A DNA stretch of 64,000 nt from Viola odorata. Taxonomy: Eukaryota; Streptophyta; Magnoliopsida; Malpighiales; Violaceae. Shown here in pieces: positions 11,709-24,268 of the stretch (position 1 is the stretch's first letter; each line of letters begins with the position of its first letter). The notes below the pieces were generated by a model. That model saw nothing but the letters and a program-made list of their open reading frames with translations, did no database searches and was not told the origin of the DNA. The stretch covers positions 29,746,579 to 29,810,578 of the forward strand of contig OY829542.1 of NCBI GenBank assembly GCA_963691705.1. The letters run 5' to 3'. The position numbers were made by a program, and so were the translations under genes.

Positions 11709-12271
11709 TCTTCAGTTCTTCTGCTCGCAATAAGTCCTTAATTTAACCAAACACTTTCAAGTATTGTGAAAATGGTTTTCCATTGAAGAAATAATACAAA
11801 CTTGGCCTTCTTAAGAGTTACTATTGCGATTGCAATATGCTTCTACGACAACGAAGGCAAAAGAAATATTTTATCAATGTTTAAGTGATAATTGTTCAAT
11901 TGCAATTATCCAATACATGTAGTGAAAAAAACTAAAACTTACCTATTGATGTATTTTATCAATGTTTTTTTTCTAACTAAGATCCATGGCAAAGGAAGCA
12001 CAAATAAATCAGTGTAGAAATATGGAAAACATCAGATACCAGTCACACCTTGCGTAAAACCAATCAACAGGGACTCCTATGGCTTTCTGTGGCATTTCAG
12101 ATTCTAGTTTTTCGCAACGGCCGTTACATCCTCTGCACTGCTTGGTAAGCGCTTCATATACCAGGAGAAGATTCTGTTGCTTCACAACTTGCATCAGCAT
12201 GCCACACCAAATTCAGTTCTTTTACTCTTCTTTTTCAGCCAAGCAAGGTATTCTTACATGGTTCGTTCACT
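11709..12271 (-). other. 3' flank of the helicase gene
   Basis: This follows the TGA at 12272-12274 and should hold the 3' untranslated region. A 63-residue open frame at 12009-12200 has no recognisable domain and is probably untranslated. Nothing else was recognised. Confidence 0.35.
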
Positions 12272-15200
12272 TCAAAGTAGCTCCACAGTTCCTGTTAACT
12301 TAGCATACTCACCTTCGTCGATCGTTCCCTTCTTCAGCTTTTTCAGTAAGCGATATTCCTGGGCCATCTCTTCTTCATCTTCAACTGTTTGGGTAGCTCG
12401 CCTCTGTTTGGCAGTTTTCTTTCTCACGACAACAGGTTCAGCCTTTGGATTTTTTTTGGACTTGTGGGGTTTTGGCTGCTGTTCCAATAAAGCTTTCTTC
12501 TCTTGCAGATTTTTTTTCCTTTGTTTCTCACGGGATTTATTCCTGAAGCACAATTAGCAACAATAGCAGTTGGCATTTAGGGGGGGAGGGGGGAACAGAG
12601 AAGAAAAAAGGCAGCTTTGCGATGAAGTAGGTTGAGTTTAAGCCACATGACTGCAGGTAAAAACTTGGGTGAGGGAACAAATCCATTTTTCAGGTTTGAA
12701 ATAAAAATACAGAAATATCAGCTAATAAAAGACAATCAGAGAGCTCATGCAGTGAGCAACTTAAAAAAGTTTGAGTCACCCAAGTTTTTTGTGAGCATGC
12801 TGATATCGAATACAAACTAGATGCGTTACTGCGTACTCGATCCTAATTCATTCAGTCGTTAAAGGAAGAATTCTTACTTAAACTTGATGTCCCCCAAGAT
12901 AACACCTTCAACTGGAGTGAAACCCGCGGTTGAAAGAGAGTGGTGCTTTACCTCAGGCATTGCAGGCAGCTGTAATAGGCCATAACCCATGCCCAATTTC
13001 CCAATCTCAAGTTCTTTCAACCTGCAAAATACAAAATGCAAATCAAAGGGTTTGTTACATAAGGTCTTGGAGAATTGAAGATGATAATTATCAAGTTAAG
13101 AATAATGGTTGTGAATTAGAGAAGGAATAAAATAAAATCAATAACCTAAAAATGTAAGAGCAATGATGCTCCTTGTATGCACGAATATATGAAACAAAAG
13201 CTCTCAGTCCTTTCTCCATGATATCGCGATCCTTTTTGGCAGCAGATCGTATCTGGGACAACAAAATAGCACAGGATGTTGGCTAGCTATCACAAAAGAA
13301 TTAACGGAGAACAAAGAAAAACACAATGCAAGAGAGAGGATATTCAGGGCAAGCTGCTGGTTTAACATACAACATTGACACTGCAAATTCGAACATTTAA
13401 ATATATGGATTATCACACCAAATCTCTACTAGACAATGTATAGCATAAATTTGAGCCCTAGGGTTAAATACTTTGCACGATTCAATACATGACCAGAATA
13501 AAGGCACCATAGAGAAAATCGCTATTAGGACAGTCCACAAGGCTATATCTTCAATACACTGATATAAATATCATGAACTAAATAACAGTTGATTGTCCCA
13601 TCCCTGGACCACAAGTTCAACTAAAGGAATTTAGCTCACCTCAGGAACAACATCAACAGGATCATTGGTACTTTTCCTCTCTAGAAGAGGAACCCTTCTT
13701 ATGCGCAGAAATCTCGCATACTCTTCCTCCTTCATCAGTGCAACAAGATTGATAATGTTATAATCATAACAACAATCAACACCAGTACAATGGACAGACA
13801 TTGAGGCATGGAGTAACAGATCAAAAAGACATGTGATCACACCTTTGGCAACAAAAATACAACAGCACTCCCTTGTTTACCCAACCGAGCAGTTCGACCA
13901 ACTCTGTGAATGAAGACATTGGGATCTTGTGGAGGATCATACTGCAAAAAAAATTAAAAAATAACCAAAAAAAACAGGAATGTTAGCTTATCAGTAAGAT
14001 TCAAGAAACTTAAGAGGACCAACGACAAAGACAATTAACTTAACATCTCCACACAAAAATATATAGCATCCACAATCTAAGCAGTAATTATGTACCTGCA
14101 ATATACAATCAACACCTGGGATGTCAAGTCCTCGAGCTGCGACATCAGTACATAGAAGAATGCCACTGGTGAGAGAAGCGAATGAAGCCAATGCTTTCTC
14201 CCTAGCAGGCTTTCAGCACATGCACAAATATATTAGAACACAACAATCAGATCACAACTGTCATATAAAAAAGCACAGCTGCTACAATGTTTTACCTGCT
14301 TCATTTTCCCATGAAGAGGGATCAATGAGAAGCCCTTCAAAGCAGTCAGACGTGGTAGAACAATTCCCCAGTAATCAACACAAGCACAAGTCATAAAGTA
14401 TCTGCAAAAATAAGGAATTGATTTCCCAAAAAATGGCAATTTATCAGCCAAAATAATTAAATCACTACATAATCAGAAATAGACAACGTCTGAAAACTCA
14501 CATTATGATCTTTTTAGACTTGTTCTTAATAATGAGATCAACAAGTTGTGATGACTTCTTCTCTGCTTCGCATTCTAAATACTGCAGAAAAAAAGAAGGA
14601 TCCACAGCTCAAAAAGTTTAAAAGAAGTCATTACATCATTATTAATTAATTAATACAAATCTATAATAATATGGGCTTGCACTATAATTACTACAAATCT
14701 AGAGTAATATGGGCTTGCACTATTCCCCACAGTAGCGAAAATACCAAAAAACAAAAGCCCAATGTTCTTTTTATCTCTGTTATTCCAAAATCCATTAAAT
14801 TTTTAAAAACTCTAAAACAATCTCCCTTTTACTTAAATAAAGAGTTTTGATTTTTACAACAGAATGAGTTTGCACTATTCTTACAGGCTACAATAGTTAA
14901 AAAGACATATCTCTTGAATTAAAAATCGATTTGTTTCTTTACAAAGCAATCTTTACCAAACTTTTTAAACATCAACCACAAAGTTACAAGTATTGTCGAC
15001 ACAGAGTAGACTTTAGAAACAAAAATGAGGGAGCAAAACAAAAAGAAGAGTGACTTCAGCACAAAATTCATATAATTTGTCAAAGTATGTACCTCAAGGT
15101 GAAGGCCTGATGGTGTTTTAGAAGCTGCAAGTTGCGATGATGCATCAGAGTCATTGAGATGTTTTGACTTTGCTCGCACTTCAACCCTCACAGGATTCCT

Positions 15201-16103
15201 CAGGCCAGCTTTTGCTAACTCTTGGACTGCTTCAGTTTGTGTAGCAGAGAAAAGACCAGTTCTTCGAAGCTTGGGTAAGCGGGGTATAATGGAAGTAATC
15301 CGCTTCTGAAATCCCATATCTAAGAGCCTATCTGCCTCATCCAGAATCAAAATCTGTTCCACGAGACACTATTAAAGATGCTTTCTACACTCTTTTTCCT
15401 TTCCTTTTCCACAATGACTTGAAGAGCAAAATGTTCATTACAGAATGATAACATAACTTTTCAAAACATCCAAGTCAATAAAATAAGTACCTCAAGATTT
15501 CTGAAGTCCAAACCATCAACACGTTCCATTATGTCATACAGCCTCCCAGGTGTCCCAATCAACAAATTGGCACCTTCCTCATCTATTCTCTTGACATCAG
15601 CTCTGACATCCACACCCCCAACAAGCAGCACAGATTTAAGATTCGGTACAGTTGCTATCAGAGGTTGGGCAACATTGTATATTTGCGACGATAACTCCCT
15701 GGTAGGAGAAATGATCATCCCCATCACCTGTAAAAGGTTTTTTACCATTTTGGATTACAAGAAAAACTAGAATAGATGTTATGAACACAAGTAAACAGAA
15801 GTTATCAAAACAATAACGACCTACCTGATGGGGTTTTGGTGGAGGCGAGGTTCGGCGGAGAATTTCAACAACAGGAACAAGGAAAGCTAAAGTTTTTCCG
15901 GAGCCGGTGGTGGCATCGACGGCGACATCTTTGTGAGTGCATAGCAAAGGAATTGTTGCGGCTTGAACAGGGGTACAGTACTGGAAACCAGCTTCAGTTA
16001 GAGCTTGGAGAAGTTGTTGGGAGAGTGGAGGGTTGATATCAGAGAAGCAAGTGTCTGTTAACGCTCTGTTCTGATTAGGGTTTAGAGAATTTGGGGACTC
16101 CAT
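12272..16103 (-). CDS. RH18: DEAD-box ATP-dependent RNA helicase, RH18/Spb4 type, 11 exons
   Basis: This is an ATP-dependent RNA helicase of the subgroup that includes yeast Spb4 and human DDX55, which act in 60S ribosome biogenesis in the nucleolus. Minus-strand exons: 15825-16103, 15491-15727, 15093-15353, 14502-14581, 14296-14401, 14096-14209, 13843-13941, 13640-13729, 13146-13252, 12878-13021, 12272-12542. All are GT-AG with consistent phases, 1788 nt in total (595 aa). Motifs in order: Q motif GFQYCTPVQ (39-47), Walker A ATTGSGKT (64-71), PTREL (101-105), GTPGR, DEAD (177-180), SAT (208-210), [12 protein letters not shown], and HRVGRTAR (371-378). A lysine-rich C-terminal tail with TAKQRR follows, as in this subfamily. 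The ATG at 16103 is the first in frame; upstream in-frame starts are non-ATG. No lesion was seen, so the gene looks functional. Confidence 0.95.
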
Positions 16104-16365
16104 GGACGCGGTTGTATGATCACCGTAGACCTTCAACTTCAAGGGTTTAAGACTTTGCAGGATGAACAGTACTACGGGTTTAGGTTACCGGGTTACCGGT
16201 TCAAACTTCTAAAACCTGCCGAGCAGAACTTTCGGAAAATATAAATATCCGGTTCGGTTCGGCGTGCCGCACGTCCAGGCTGAGACAGCCGGAGGTTGGG
16301 AATTAATCACGTGTTTGCTAATTTGCTTTGGTTACAAAATTGAAAAATTGGAAGAGAAAAACATC
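16104..16365 (-). promoter_or_regulatory. Upstream region of the helicase gene
   Basis: About 260 bp lie between the start codon and the next transposon-like block. The stretch has the higher GC content typical of a plant 5' region, with words such as ggttaccggttcaaac and cggttcggttcgg. No certain TATA box was seen, which is common for housekeeping genes. Confidence 0.35.
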
Positions 16366-16368
16366 AAG

Positions 16369-17423
16369 CGTGCGTCTGGTTGGCGAAATCAGAGAAAAAA
16401 GTGACTTCAAAATCTGAGATTTTGAATTTTATTGCGTTTGGTTGAGACAAGAAATCACTCTCCTTCGGAATCCAACTTTCCTTGACTGTTTTGATTTTCC
16501 AAAAAATGGGGGAAAGTGATTTCTTAGCTAGGGGGTGAGGAGAGTGATTCTCTCATACGGGGAAAGTTAATTTTTTTTGTTAAATGATATATTTATCCAA
16601 AATTAATTATAAAAAATAACCTAATAAAGCATCTTCTTCCTTCTCTGTTTTCTAAAACTTCGCCAAATCATATTAATTACATAAAAAAAATATTAATTAC
16701 ACAAAAATTATAATTAATTACATAAAAATTATAATAATACATAAAAATTATTTTAATTACATCAAAATTATAATAATCACATAAAAATTACATAGTAATG
16801 ATGTAAATAATAATAGGTAGAAGAAAATACGGGTAGGAACGGGAACAAATCATCCAAGAAATTATGATCCTAGACTTGTCTATTGTTGCAGTTATATTTT
16901 TTCCATTGCTAGAACAATATGTGTCATACTTTGCTATAATTTTCAAGGACTCTAATACGAAGGTTATATTATTTGTCATATTCTTTACCCTGCAAAAAAT
17001 CATAGTCATAAAGCAAACTCATTTGATTTTTTGGTTGTTGAAAGATAGACAATTAAATAGAGAGAAAGTCTAACATGTTTAGAGAAAACTGTGTAGCACA
17101 ATATATATAAAAAAGAATAATTAGACACCTAACAAGATAACAAAAGATAGACACCTAACAAGATAACAAAAGACACCTAACAAGATAACAAAGACACAAA
17201 TATAGAAAAGAATAAAATAGTCATTATTTTGTACTTTTTTTTTACTTCCCCTGAGGATTTCCAAGTACAAAATAAACACAATAATGTTACTTTTCCGGGA
17301 ATCTTAAATTTCAACCAAACACAAAAAAACTAACATTCCCCTCAATCACTCTCGCGGGTATCACTCTCCCAGGAGAATGATTCCAAAGGAGAAAGTAATA
17401 TTCCGTGAACCAAACGCTACCTA
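16369..17423. mobile_element. Putative non-autonomous DNA transposon (MITE-like)
   Basis: The left zone (TGCGTCTGGTTGGCG, then ATTGCGTTTGGTTGAGA and ATCACTCTCC) resembles the reverse complement of the right zone (GGTAGCGTTTGGTTCACGG, then TCATTCTCC, GAGTGAT and TGTGTTTGGTTGAAA). GCGTTTGGTT ends are typical of PIF/Harbinger-like MITEs. The interior is non-coding. Its 16670-16800 part is a degenerate array of attacataaaaattataat. No clean target duplication was identified. Confidence 0.45.
17124..17200. repeat. Short tandem repeat, unit gacacctaacaagataacaaaa
   Basis: Three copies of about 22-26 bp follow each other directly inside the MITE-like block, and a partial fourth unit starts after them. 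Confidence 0.85.
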
Positions 17424-18234
17424 ACTGAATTTCCTCGGGTAGCTCATCCATGGTTTGATAGTAGCGAACTATTAATAAAAATTCAGGCTTGAATCTTACC
17501 TCTTTCTATAAAATAAAAAATAAAAATAATTTTTTATTTATTTCTCTTTTACATAAAGATTTCAGGATACCACTAGAGTAATTTTAATTGCAATGAATTA
17601 ATTATATTCATACCGAATTTGACTATTTACCATGTAGAGGTAAAATATTTCGGTAGGTAGTAGTATTATTTTTCTGTTGGACTACCAATCTCTTGCTTAT
17701 AAGAATTATCTAACAAAAATATTTTAAGGGAATTTAGAATTATTAAGGAATTATTTTACCTAGGGATTTCTAGGAATGGTTGCACTCCATCGGATTCATG
17801 GAAATTTTTTTCTTTTCATTATTTGGTTAGTATTAAAATTAAGTATGGCAATTACTTGTTGGCAAAAATACTCTTATACAAATTTACATGAATTTGTATT
17901 TTCAGAATGTTATAGACTAGAAAAAACGGTGACATGAGTTTAGTTTTTAGTTAGAGTGTTAAATATTGGCTTGAAATATATTGGTCTAAGTTAAATAAAA
18001 GCTCAAGGCTCGTATCATTACTTTATATTAGGGTTTCCATAGTATTGGTTTTCTCTTTGTGTTGTACTTTATACTTTGATCATCATAGTGAATTTTATCT
18101 GGCTTGCTCGTAGTTTTTTATCGATAAAGATTTTCCATGTTAAACATGTGTGTTCTTTCTTTCTTCCTTACTCTTTTATTTTGAGTTCATTATTGTGTGT
18201 GTTGATTCAAAAGTGAATAAGATCAATTATTCAT
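17424..18234. other. AT-rich intergenic sequence
   Basis: No coding region, repeat or element end was recognised here. It is the flank into which the first LTR element (D) inserted. Confidence 0.4.
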
Positions 18235-19078
18235 GTCCCACCTCCTTTTCGTTGAAAACGAGTATAGGTTCGGGACGGATGCGGAGCATAAATGGATGCC
18301 TCGCATAGTGCAAATGAAATCGCCACCCTATTTATTTTCTAGGTTTAGGGAACCTAATGTCATGGCATAAAAAAATAAAACTAAGACACAAATGGTCTAA
18401 ACCTAAGAACGAAGGTTCGAGGTCGTATTATGGACTTGGGAAGGTGTTAGGCACCCAAGTCACATTCTTAAAAAAGGTTACCGATAAAAAGGTGTTTGGA
18501 AAACATTTTTAACATAAAAATGAATAAATAATCGAAGCATGTCAACCAAACTCGCACACGGAAATGGGCCACTTTCCAACCATTTACAAGGTAAACGATA
18601 GTAAAGTGTCGACTGAAATCCTGTTACGAAAACTAGGCCACTTTCTGATCACTTAAGCATTTTTTCATACGAAAATGAATGAATAATCACAGCATGTCAA
18701 CCAATCCTGCGCACGGAAACGGGCCACTTTCCAACCATTTACAAGGTAAACGATCGTAAAGTATCAACTAAAATCTTGTTACGAAAATTAGGCCACTTTC
18801 CGATTACTTAAACATTTTTGACACACGATTTGGGCCCTCAAAGGTGACGTTACATCTTAGCATTTTCGTCGGGACATTGTTATTTCCGATTGGGACCAAA
18901 GGACGGGGTTACCGTTTGTTTGTATGCAAGAGCAGACGTTCCCCCCTTTTTGTCACTAGGCCATGCATGATTAATTAATTACTACGTGATCCTATCATGG
19001 ATAAAAACTAACATCGTACCATTTTAATGAATGCACATAACCGTGTGGGATCGAAGCCACCATGCTCACATATCAATG
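18235..19078 (-). mobile_element. Element D: minus-oriented LTR fragment of the Ogre-like family
   Basis: In reverse complement this segment matches the 3' part of element C's LTR (21282-21980). Shared stretches include gagcatggtggcttcgatcccacacggt, gtgacttgggtgcctaa and the terminal region ending GGGACA versus GGTGTGACA. The left edge, TGTCCC at 18235, is the LTR terminus. The right edge is cut exactly where C's LTR begins, so C inserted into D and the rest of D should lie beyond C. Sequence left of 18235 does not look like a primer site. This fits a 3' or solo LTR in minus orientation. Confidence 0.72.
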
Positions 19079-19879
19079 TGTTGGTACCCGATTTTTTATG
19101 CGCTTAATCAATTATAGTCGCTTTATTTTTATTCTTATTTTTATACTACTAACCGTTAAATATTTATCGACCCAGCTCGAGTCCTTTCGTATTCTTTAAT
19201 TTTTATCTATCATTTTGGTTTTTTTCACTTTTTAGTCTTCTTAGGTCCCGGACGAACTTTTTCGACACTTTGTCAAAATAAATGCGTTTAAAGAGTTGAG
19301 TTCGAATTTTTGTTCGCATTATCTCGTTCCTTATATTTTTCTGCAATTTTGGTCATCTTCGTTCAGATTTATATTCGGTTTGGTAAAAACTCTTTTAAGT
19401 CCCGAACGAACATTTTCGACACTTTGTCAAAATAAATGCATTTAGAGAGTTGAGCTCACATTTTCATTTGCATCATCTTGATAGACATATTTTTCTCATT
19501 AACGTAGTTGCTTTCGTTCAAATTTCTCATCAATTTCATCGCAACAAATAGATCGAGCCCATAATTAATTAAATAAAATGTTTTCCTTCCTTTTAATCTA
19601 GGTCATTGGATTGGTTGACTCTCCCTTAGTCAACCATCCAACGGTCGCGGATTTAAAACCAAATATCCCATTCCCTTTTCTTTTCCCGCAAGCCATTTCT
19701 CTTCCAAAATTGGCCCGTCACCTTCTAAAGCTTAGCCTCGTCATTGCTTCCAGAAACCAGCCTCGTCACCATGCCCACGTCGCCCTCCCATGTGCTTCCC
19801 GATCGTTCTCAGCCAAGCAAAATAGAAGAGCCGCGTCACCCGATTTGCTCACCACGCAAATCAAACCAACCAAGCCGCC

Positions 19880-19887
19880 TATAAATA
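19880..19887 (+). promoter_or_regulatory. TATA box in the LTR of element C
   Basis: TATAAATA within gccgcctataaatatttaacg is followed about 30 bp later by sequence suitable for a transcription start. This would mark the U3/R boundary of the LTR. Confidence 0.6.
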
Positions 19888-20604
19888 TTTAACGATCCCA
19901 ACCCTAAAGGACACGGGTTGACGCACTCTTTTCCTCACAAGCAGCCACCAAGGTTTAATTCAAATTCTTTCATTCAAATTACTTGCTTTTTTTATCAATA
20001 AATTGCACTATTTTCATTTAAATCTCTCGGCTTTCGTTTGTCAATTCAATCACCTGCTTTTAACTCAATAAATTGTTGTTTAATTTCTAGAAAATCTCCT
20101 ACTTTCAAAGTTGATCAATCGCTAGCTATTTGGTTTGATTTATTTGCTTATTTTTCTTGTGAAATCGCTTGCATTTTTCCGCCGTTTTGCTTGCTATTTA
20201 CCTACTGTTTTTGGAAGGTTTATTTGCTGTGGGGTAGAGGGAATTTTTGGGCTTGTGTTGGGGTTGAAATTCGGCCATTTGGTCGGATTGAAGCTTCCTT
20301 GGTCGCCGGCCATGGCGCCCGGCGACGCAAGGAAGGGGAAGAACAGTGTCATGCTGTTCTTGTGGGAGAAGGAAGGTGGCGGGCCAAACCCGTCCCTTTC
20401 TTTGGTTTTTTTTAAAATGCCGATGGGCTTTGGTTTAAACCAAGCCCATCTTTTCCTTTTTTTTAATTTAAATCATGGGCCTAGGATTTATTCCTAGCCC
20501 ATTTTAATTAGTTTCAGCATGTGGGCCCAACCCAAATAAATTTTTATGCGATATGTTTATTCTATTTTCGTATTTTTAATATCGTATGAATTGTTTACAT
20601 GTTC

Positions 20605-20850
20605 GTATGCAATAAATTGTTTACTTTATGCCATGTTTTAATTATCGTAAAATTCTTGTATGCAATAAATTGTTTACTTTATGCCATGTTTTAATTATCG
20701 TAAAATTCTCGTATGCAATAAATTGTTTACTTTATGCCATATTTTAATTATCGTAAAATTCTCGTATGCAATAAATTGTTTACTTTATGCCATGTTTTAA
20801 TTATCATAAAATTCTCATATGCAATAAATTGCTTTCTTTATGCCATGATA
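20605..20850 (+). repeat. 53-bp tandem repeat within the LTR of element C
   Basis: The unit tatgcaataaattgtttact, then ttatgccatgttttaattat and cgtaaaattctcg, is repeated about five times at 53-bp steps. The last copy is degenerate. It lies in the U5-side half of the LTR. Confidence 0.88.
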
Positions 20851-21980
20851 AGTTCGAAAGGAGTTAATAGTTTGTTCATATGATGTCATGCTTGTTTCAT
20901 GCCATGTTAAATTACCATGAAAAATATTCGTATGCTTGCATGTTTTAAATAAATTGTCAATTAATTATGCCATGTTTTTTTTTAGTTGCTTACTTTTTAT
21001 AAATTAAATAAATATTCGAGTACATTTTATTATTTATTGTTTCCGAACCATTGCTAATGCTTTCAGCTTTCAATTTGCAAGGTAGATTAAGATCACGCAA
21101 CGTAAGTACGTTTCCACCCCTCTTTATTTATTCAAAGCTTTCCGCAAATATTACTTGTATGCATGCTATTTAAAAATGTTAAAAAACGCATATCGTATTC
21201 GTATGCATGATAAAATCAACGCACATGCTTATTTGTTTAAATCACTTGCTTTTTTTATGCCATGAAATTAATTGTTTTGCATTGATATATGAGCATGGTG
21301 GCTTCGATCCCACACGGTTATCTGCATTTCATTAAATTGGTATTGTGCTAGTATTTATCCATGTTAGGATCACTTAGTAAATTAATTAATCATGCATGGT
21401 CCGATGATAAAAAGGGGGGAACGTCCCCTCTAGCATACGAACAAACGGTAACCCCGTCCTTCGGTCCCGATCGAAAATAACAATGTCCCAACGAAAATGC
21501 TAAGATGTAACGTCACCTTTGAGGGCCCAGATCGTGTGTCAAAAATGTTTAAGTAGTCGAAAGGTGGCCCAATCTTCGTAACAAGATTTCGTTTGACACT
21601 TTGCGATCATTTACTCTGTAAATAATTGAAAAGTGGCGCGTTTTCGTGCGCGGGATCGGACGACACTTTCCGGTTACTTACTCATTTTCATGTCAAAAAA
21701 TGTTTTCCAAACACCTTTTTACCGGTAACCTTTATAAGGATGTGACTTGGGTGCCTAATACCTTCCCAAGTCCATAATACGACCTTGAACCTTTATTTTT
21801 TTGGTTTAGACCACATGTGCCTTAGTTTTTTTTAATACTTTTTTTATGCCATGACACTTAGGTTCCCTAAACCTTAGAAAATAGGGTGGCGACTTCATTG
21901 CATTATGCGAGGCATCCATTTATGCTTAGCATCCGTCCCGAACCTTAAACTAATCTTTCGACAAAAAAAGGGGTGTGACA

Positions 21981-22001
21981 GTTTGACGACTTCACTGGGG
22001 A
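21981..22001 (+). promoter_or_regulatory. Primer binding site of element C, tRNA-Arg-like
   Basis: gtttgacgacttcactgggga immediately follows the LTR. It resembles the TTTGGCGACTCTGCTGGGGA type of site associated with tRNA-Arg in Ogre elements, with changes that look like C-to-T or G-to-A decay. Confidence 0.6.
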
Positions 22002-22538
22002 ATTTTTTTAGGGTCGAAGCCGGTTTTTTAAGGTGTTTGTTTATTTTTTTACTTGCTTTAATAAACTATTTTTGTGATTATTTGTTATACATTTTGATCA
22101 ATTTTCATACTCATGCATAGTTCCCTACACCCAAGGGACAATTACCAAATAGGCTTAGGAGGGTAGTAGTCACGCCCTGGGACACATGCCCTGGGTAGTG
22201 TTCACCAACTCCACTCGGACGAACCCCTAAAACTAGTCGAAAGGTTGTCTGGTTCCGCAAGGAATCGGTTGACCCTGGCTGACACTTTAGGGACCATTCT
22301 ATGGTATCGTCCGGGAACTTTGCGACCGTTAGAAATTAGTCGACGTCAAAGCCTTGCATATGCATCATTTTGTTTGTTAATAGCTCTGATTATCCTGTTT
22401 ATACGTTCTTTTTTTCTCACATGTGAAAAAAAAAGAGGAAAAGAAAAGAAAAAGAAAACGTAGTAGAATAATTTAGTCATTTTACTGACACTTGAATTCT
22501 ACTTTTATTTTTCGCAGGACCCATTCTGCTTATTCAAA
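22002..22538 (+). other. Leader of element C
   Basis: Non-coding leader between the primer site and the first ORF. A pyrimidine-rich tract ending TTTTTCGCAG at about 22517 looks like a splice acceptor just upstream of the ORF's ATG, so a leader intron is possible. Confidence 0.4.
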
Positions 22539-23687
22539 ATGGCAGTTCCTACTTTGCTTTCACTTGACACTTTTGGTGGACGAAGCTTTGAGAACCAAGT
22601 AGCACGAAGAGATGTGCTAAAACCTGGGTTCATCCCTGACATCACGACCAAGGTCAAGGTAGAGGTTACAGACTTTGACGTAATCAAGGTTAGGAGGTTA
22701 AGGAACGAATTGACCCAGAATGAGAATGCTCAGTTTGAACGTAGCTACGGGAAATTGTTGACAATGATCGATGTAAGGAGCGATTGGGGTTGTATCCGGG
22801 CAACCCTGAAATTCTGGGACCCCTACTACCGCTGCTTCTCCTTCGACGGAGGGGTGGATTTGACCCCTACTTTAGAGGAATACTCCGCTCTGATGTGCTT
22901 CGCCTCTCCCATTTCGACCATATATCAGAACGTCCGCCTCGATTCCTCTAGCGTCAAAGTTAGGCTTGATCATGAGTTGGGAATCATCAATCGCGTAAGG
23001 AAAGGAGACTACGTGTGGTGTTGGTCAGACATCGAAAAGCAGTTTCGAAGGTCCCAAGGGAAAAAGCGCCTAAAGATTCTAGCCTTTGCGATAGTAGGGC
23101 TCGTCTTGTTTCCTAAGGGGAAGGATGTGATTGATTTCGAGGCAGCCAACGTTTTCTACGAAATGGAGGCAAACGCCATCAACCCCACGGCGGCCATTCT
23201 GGCCGAGACCTTCCGTTCCTTAGACCTTTGCCGAAGAAAAGGGAAAGGAAAGCTTACCTGTTGCACACAGTTGTTGACTGTTTGGTTGATAAGTCACTTC
23301 AAGCAGACGCCCGATCAATCCTTGTTCTCGAAGAACTACTTTGGGTTGACCCCTTTTGCCAAAGTCATTGAAGTCATGGCCGCAAACATTTGGAAGACGG
23401 AGGATAAAGATGTTTGGGTCGACAGATTCGTGAACCTTTTAGTAAAGGACTTCAATTGGCATGCCAAGTGGCTACGAGCCGCCAATCCCATAGTTTGCTG
23501 TAGACATTTACCGTGGGTTCCTTTGATTGGGGCTCGAGGATGCGTCCACTATTGCCCTGCGCTCGCCTTGAGACAATTTTGCATCATGCAAATAATCCCC
23601 GCAACATTTGGCATGACGGATTCAAGTCTACCACATACTACAGAGGATCTGAATCGTCTCCAATATGCTCATGATTGGACTCATCCC
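22539..23687 (+). CDS. Element C extra ORF (ORF1) upstream of gag, first part, split by element A
   Basis: The frame starts with ATG at 22539 and encodes about 383 residues before element A begins. It has the look of the plant transposon-associated family that precedes gag in Ogre-like elements (DUF7745-like), with segments such as LTPTLEEYSALM and RVRKGDYVWCW. No stop was seen before the interruption. The frame continues without shift at 40783, once A and one copy of its target duplication (ATCCC) are discounted. Total length would be about 595 codons. The function of this family is not established. Confidence 0.7.
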
Positions 23688-24268
23688 TGTTAAGATTTTA
23701 TCTCTTATGCGATCGGGGGGTTGACTTCCCTTGGTCGGAGTTGCTGTAGTTGCCATCGAATCCACCTGCAAGGCGCCGGAGGGGGGCTCCGGCGTAGACA
23801 CTCAGATACTTAAGTCAGTAAGTGGTTCAAAAAAATAGCAGCGGTTCTAGTAAGTGCATTCTGGCTTACTTGATGTTTAAATTAAGGGGTATTTGTAGGC
23901 CACTGGAGGCGATAGCTGGACGAAAGGGCGATATCCAGGCCAGACAACGACCCTGATGACGTCACGGGCGATACCTGAGGGTGACGTCATGAGCGATACC
24001 TGAGGTAGGGTCATGGTTGATGTCTCCGAGGAGGGTACCGGGGGCGATACCTACGATGATGTCGGGGGCGATAGCTCTATAGGTCCCTGGGATGGGATAA
24101 TGCCGTGCACTTAGAGACGCGTGAGACCTCCCCCCCGCTAAAGTCGACCATCCCAGTAAACACTTCAAGGTCTGGTAGCGATAGATGTTCGACAAGGCTC
24201 GTGGGACTCCCTCTTCGGCAGGGGTCATAATTACAGAAATACCCTTAGGATTGCCTTAATGTTTATCA
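23688..24268 (-). repeat. 3' LTR of element A (left copy, 581 bp)
   Basis: The plus strand reads TGTTAAGATTTTATC to AATGTTTATCA. By eye it differs from the right copy by about 12 substitutions, two single-base indels in G or C runs and one 25-bp tandem duplication (about 23964-23989). The duplication doubles a TGACGTCA palindrome (23957-23964 and 23982-23989), the core of bZIP binding sites. Several GGGCGATA(C/G)C words recur through the LTR. Confidence 0.93.

Larger units (their letters stand above)
19079..21980 (+). repeat. 5' LTR of element C (about 2.9 kb)
   Basis: The LTR starts TGTTGGTACCCGATTTTT and ends GGGGTGTGACA, followed directly by a primer site at 21981. The start is defined by the abrupt end of homology to D at 19078. 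LTRs of several kilobases are usual in Ogre elements. The 5-bp target duplication partner (caatg before 19079) cannot be checked in this window. Confidence 0.72.

Noticed and set aside
16670..16800. Regularly spaced attacataaaaattat words as a CRISPR-like array
   Set aside because: This is a plant nuclear sequence; the units are degenerate AT-rich microsatellite with no distinct spacers.
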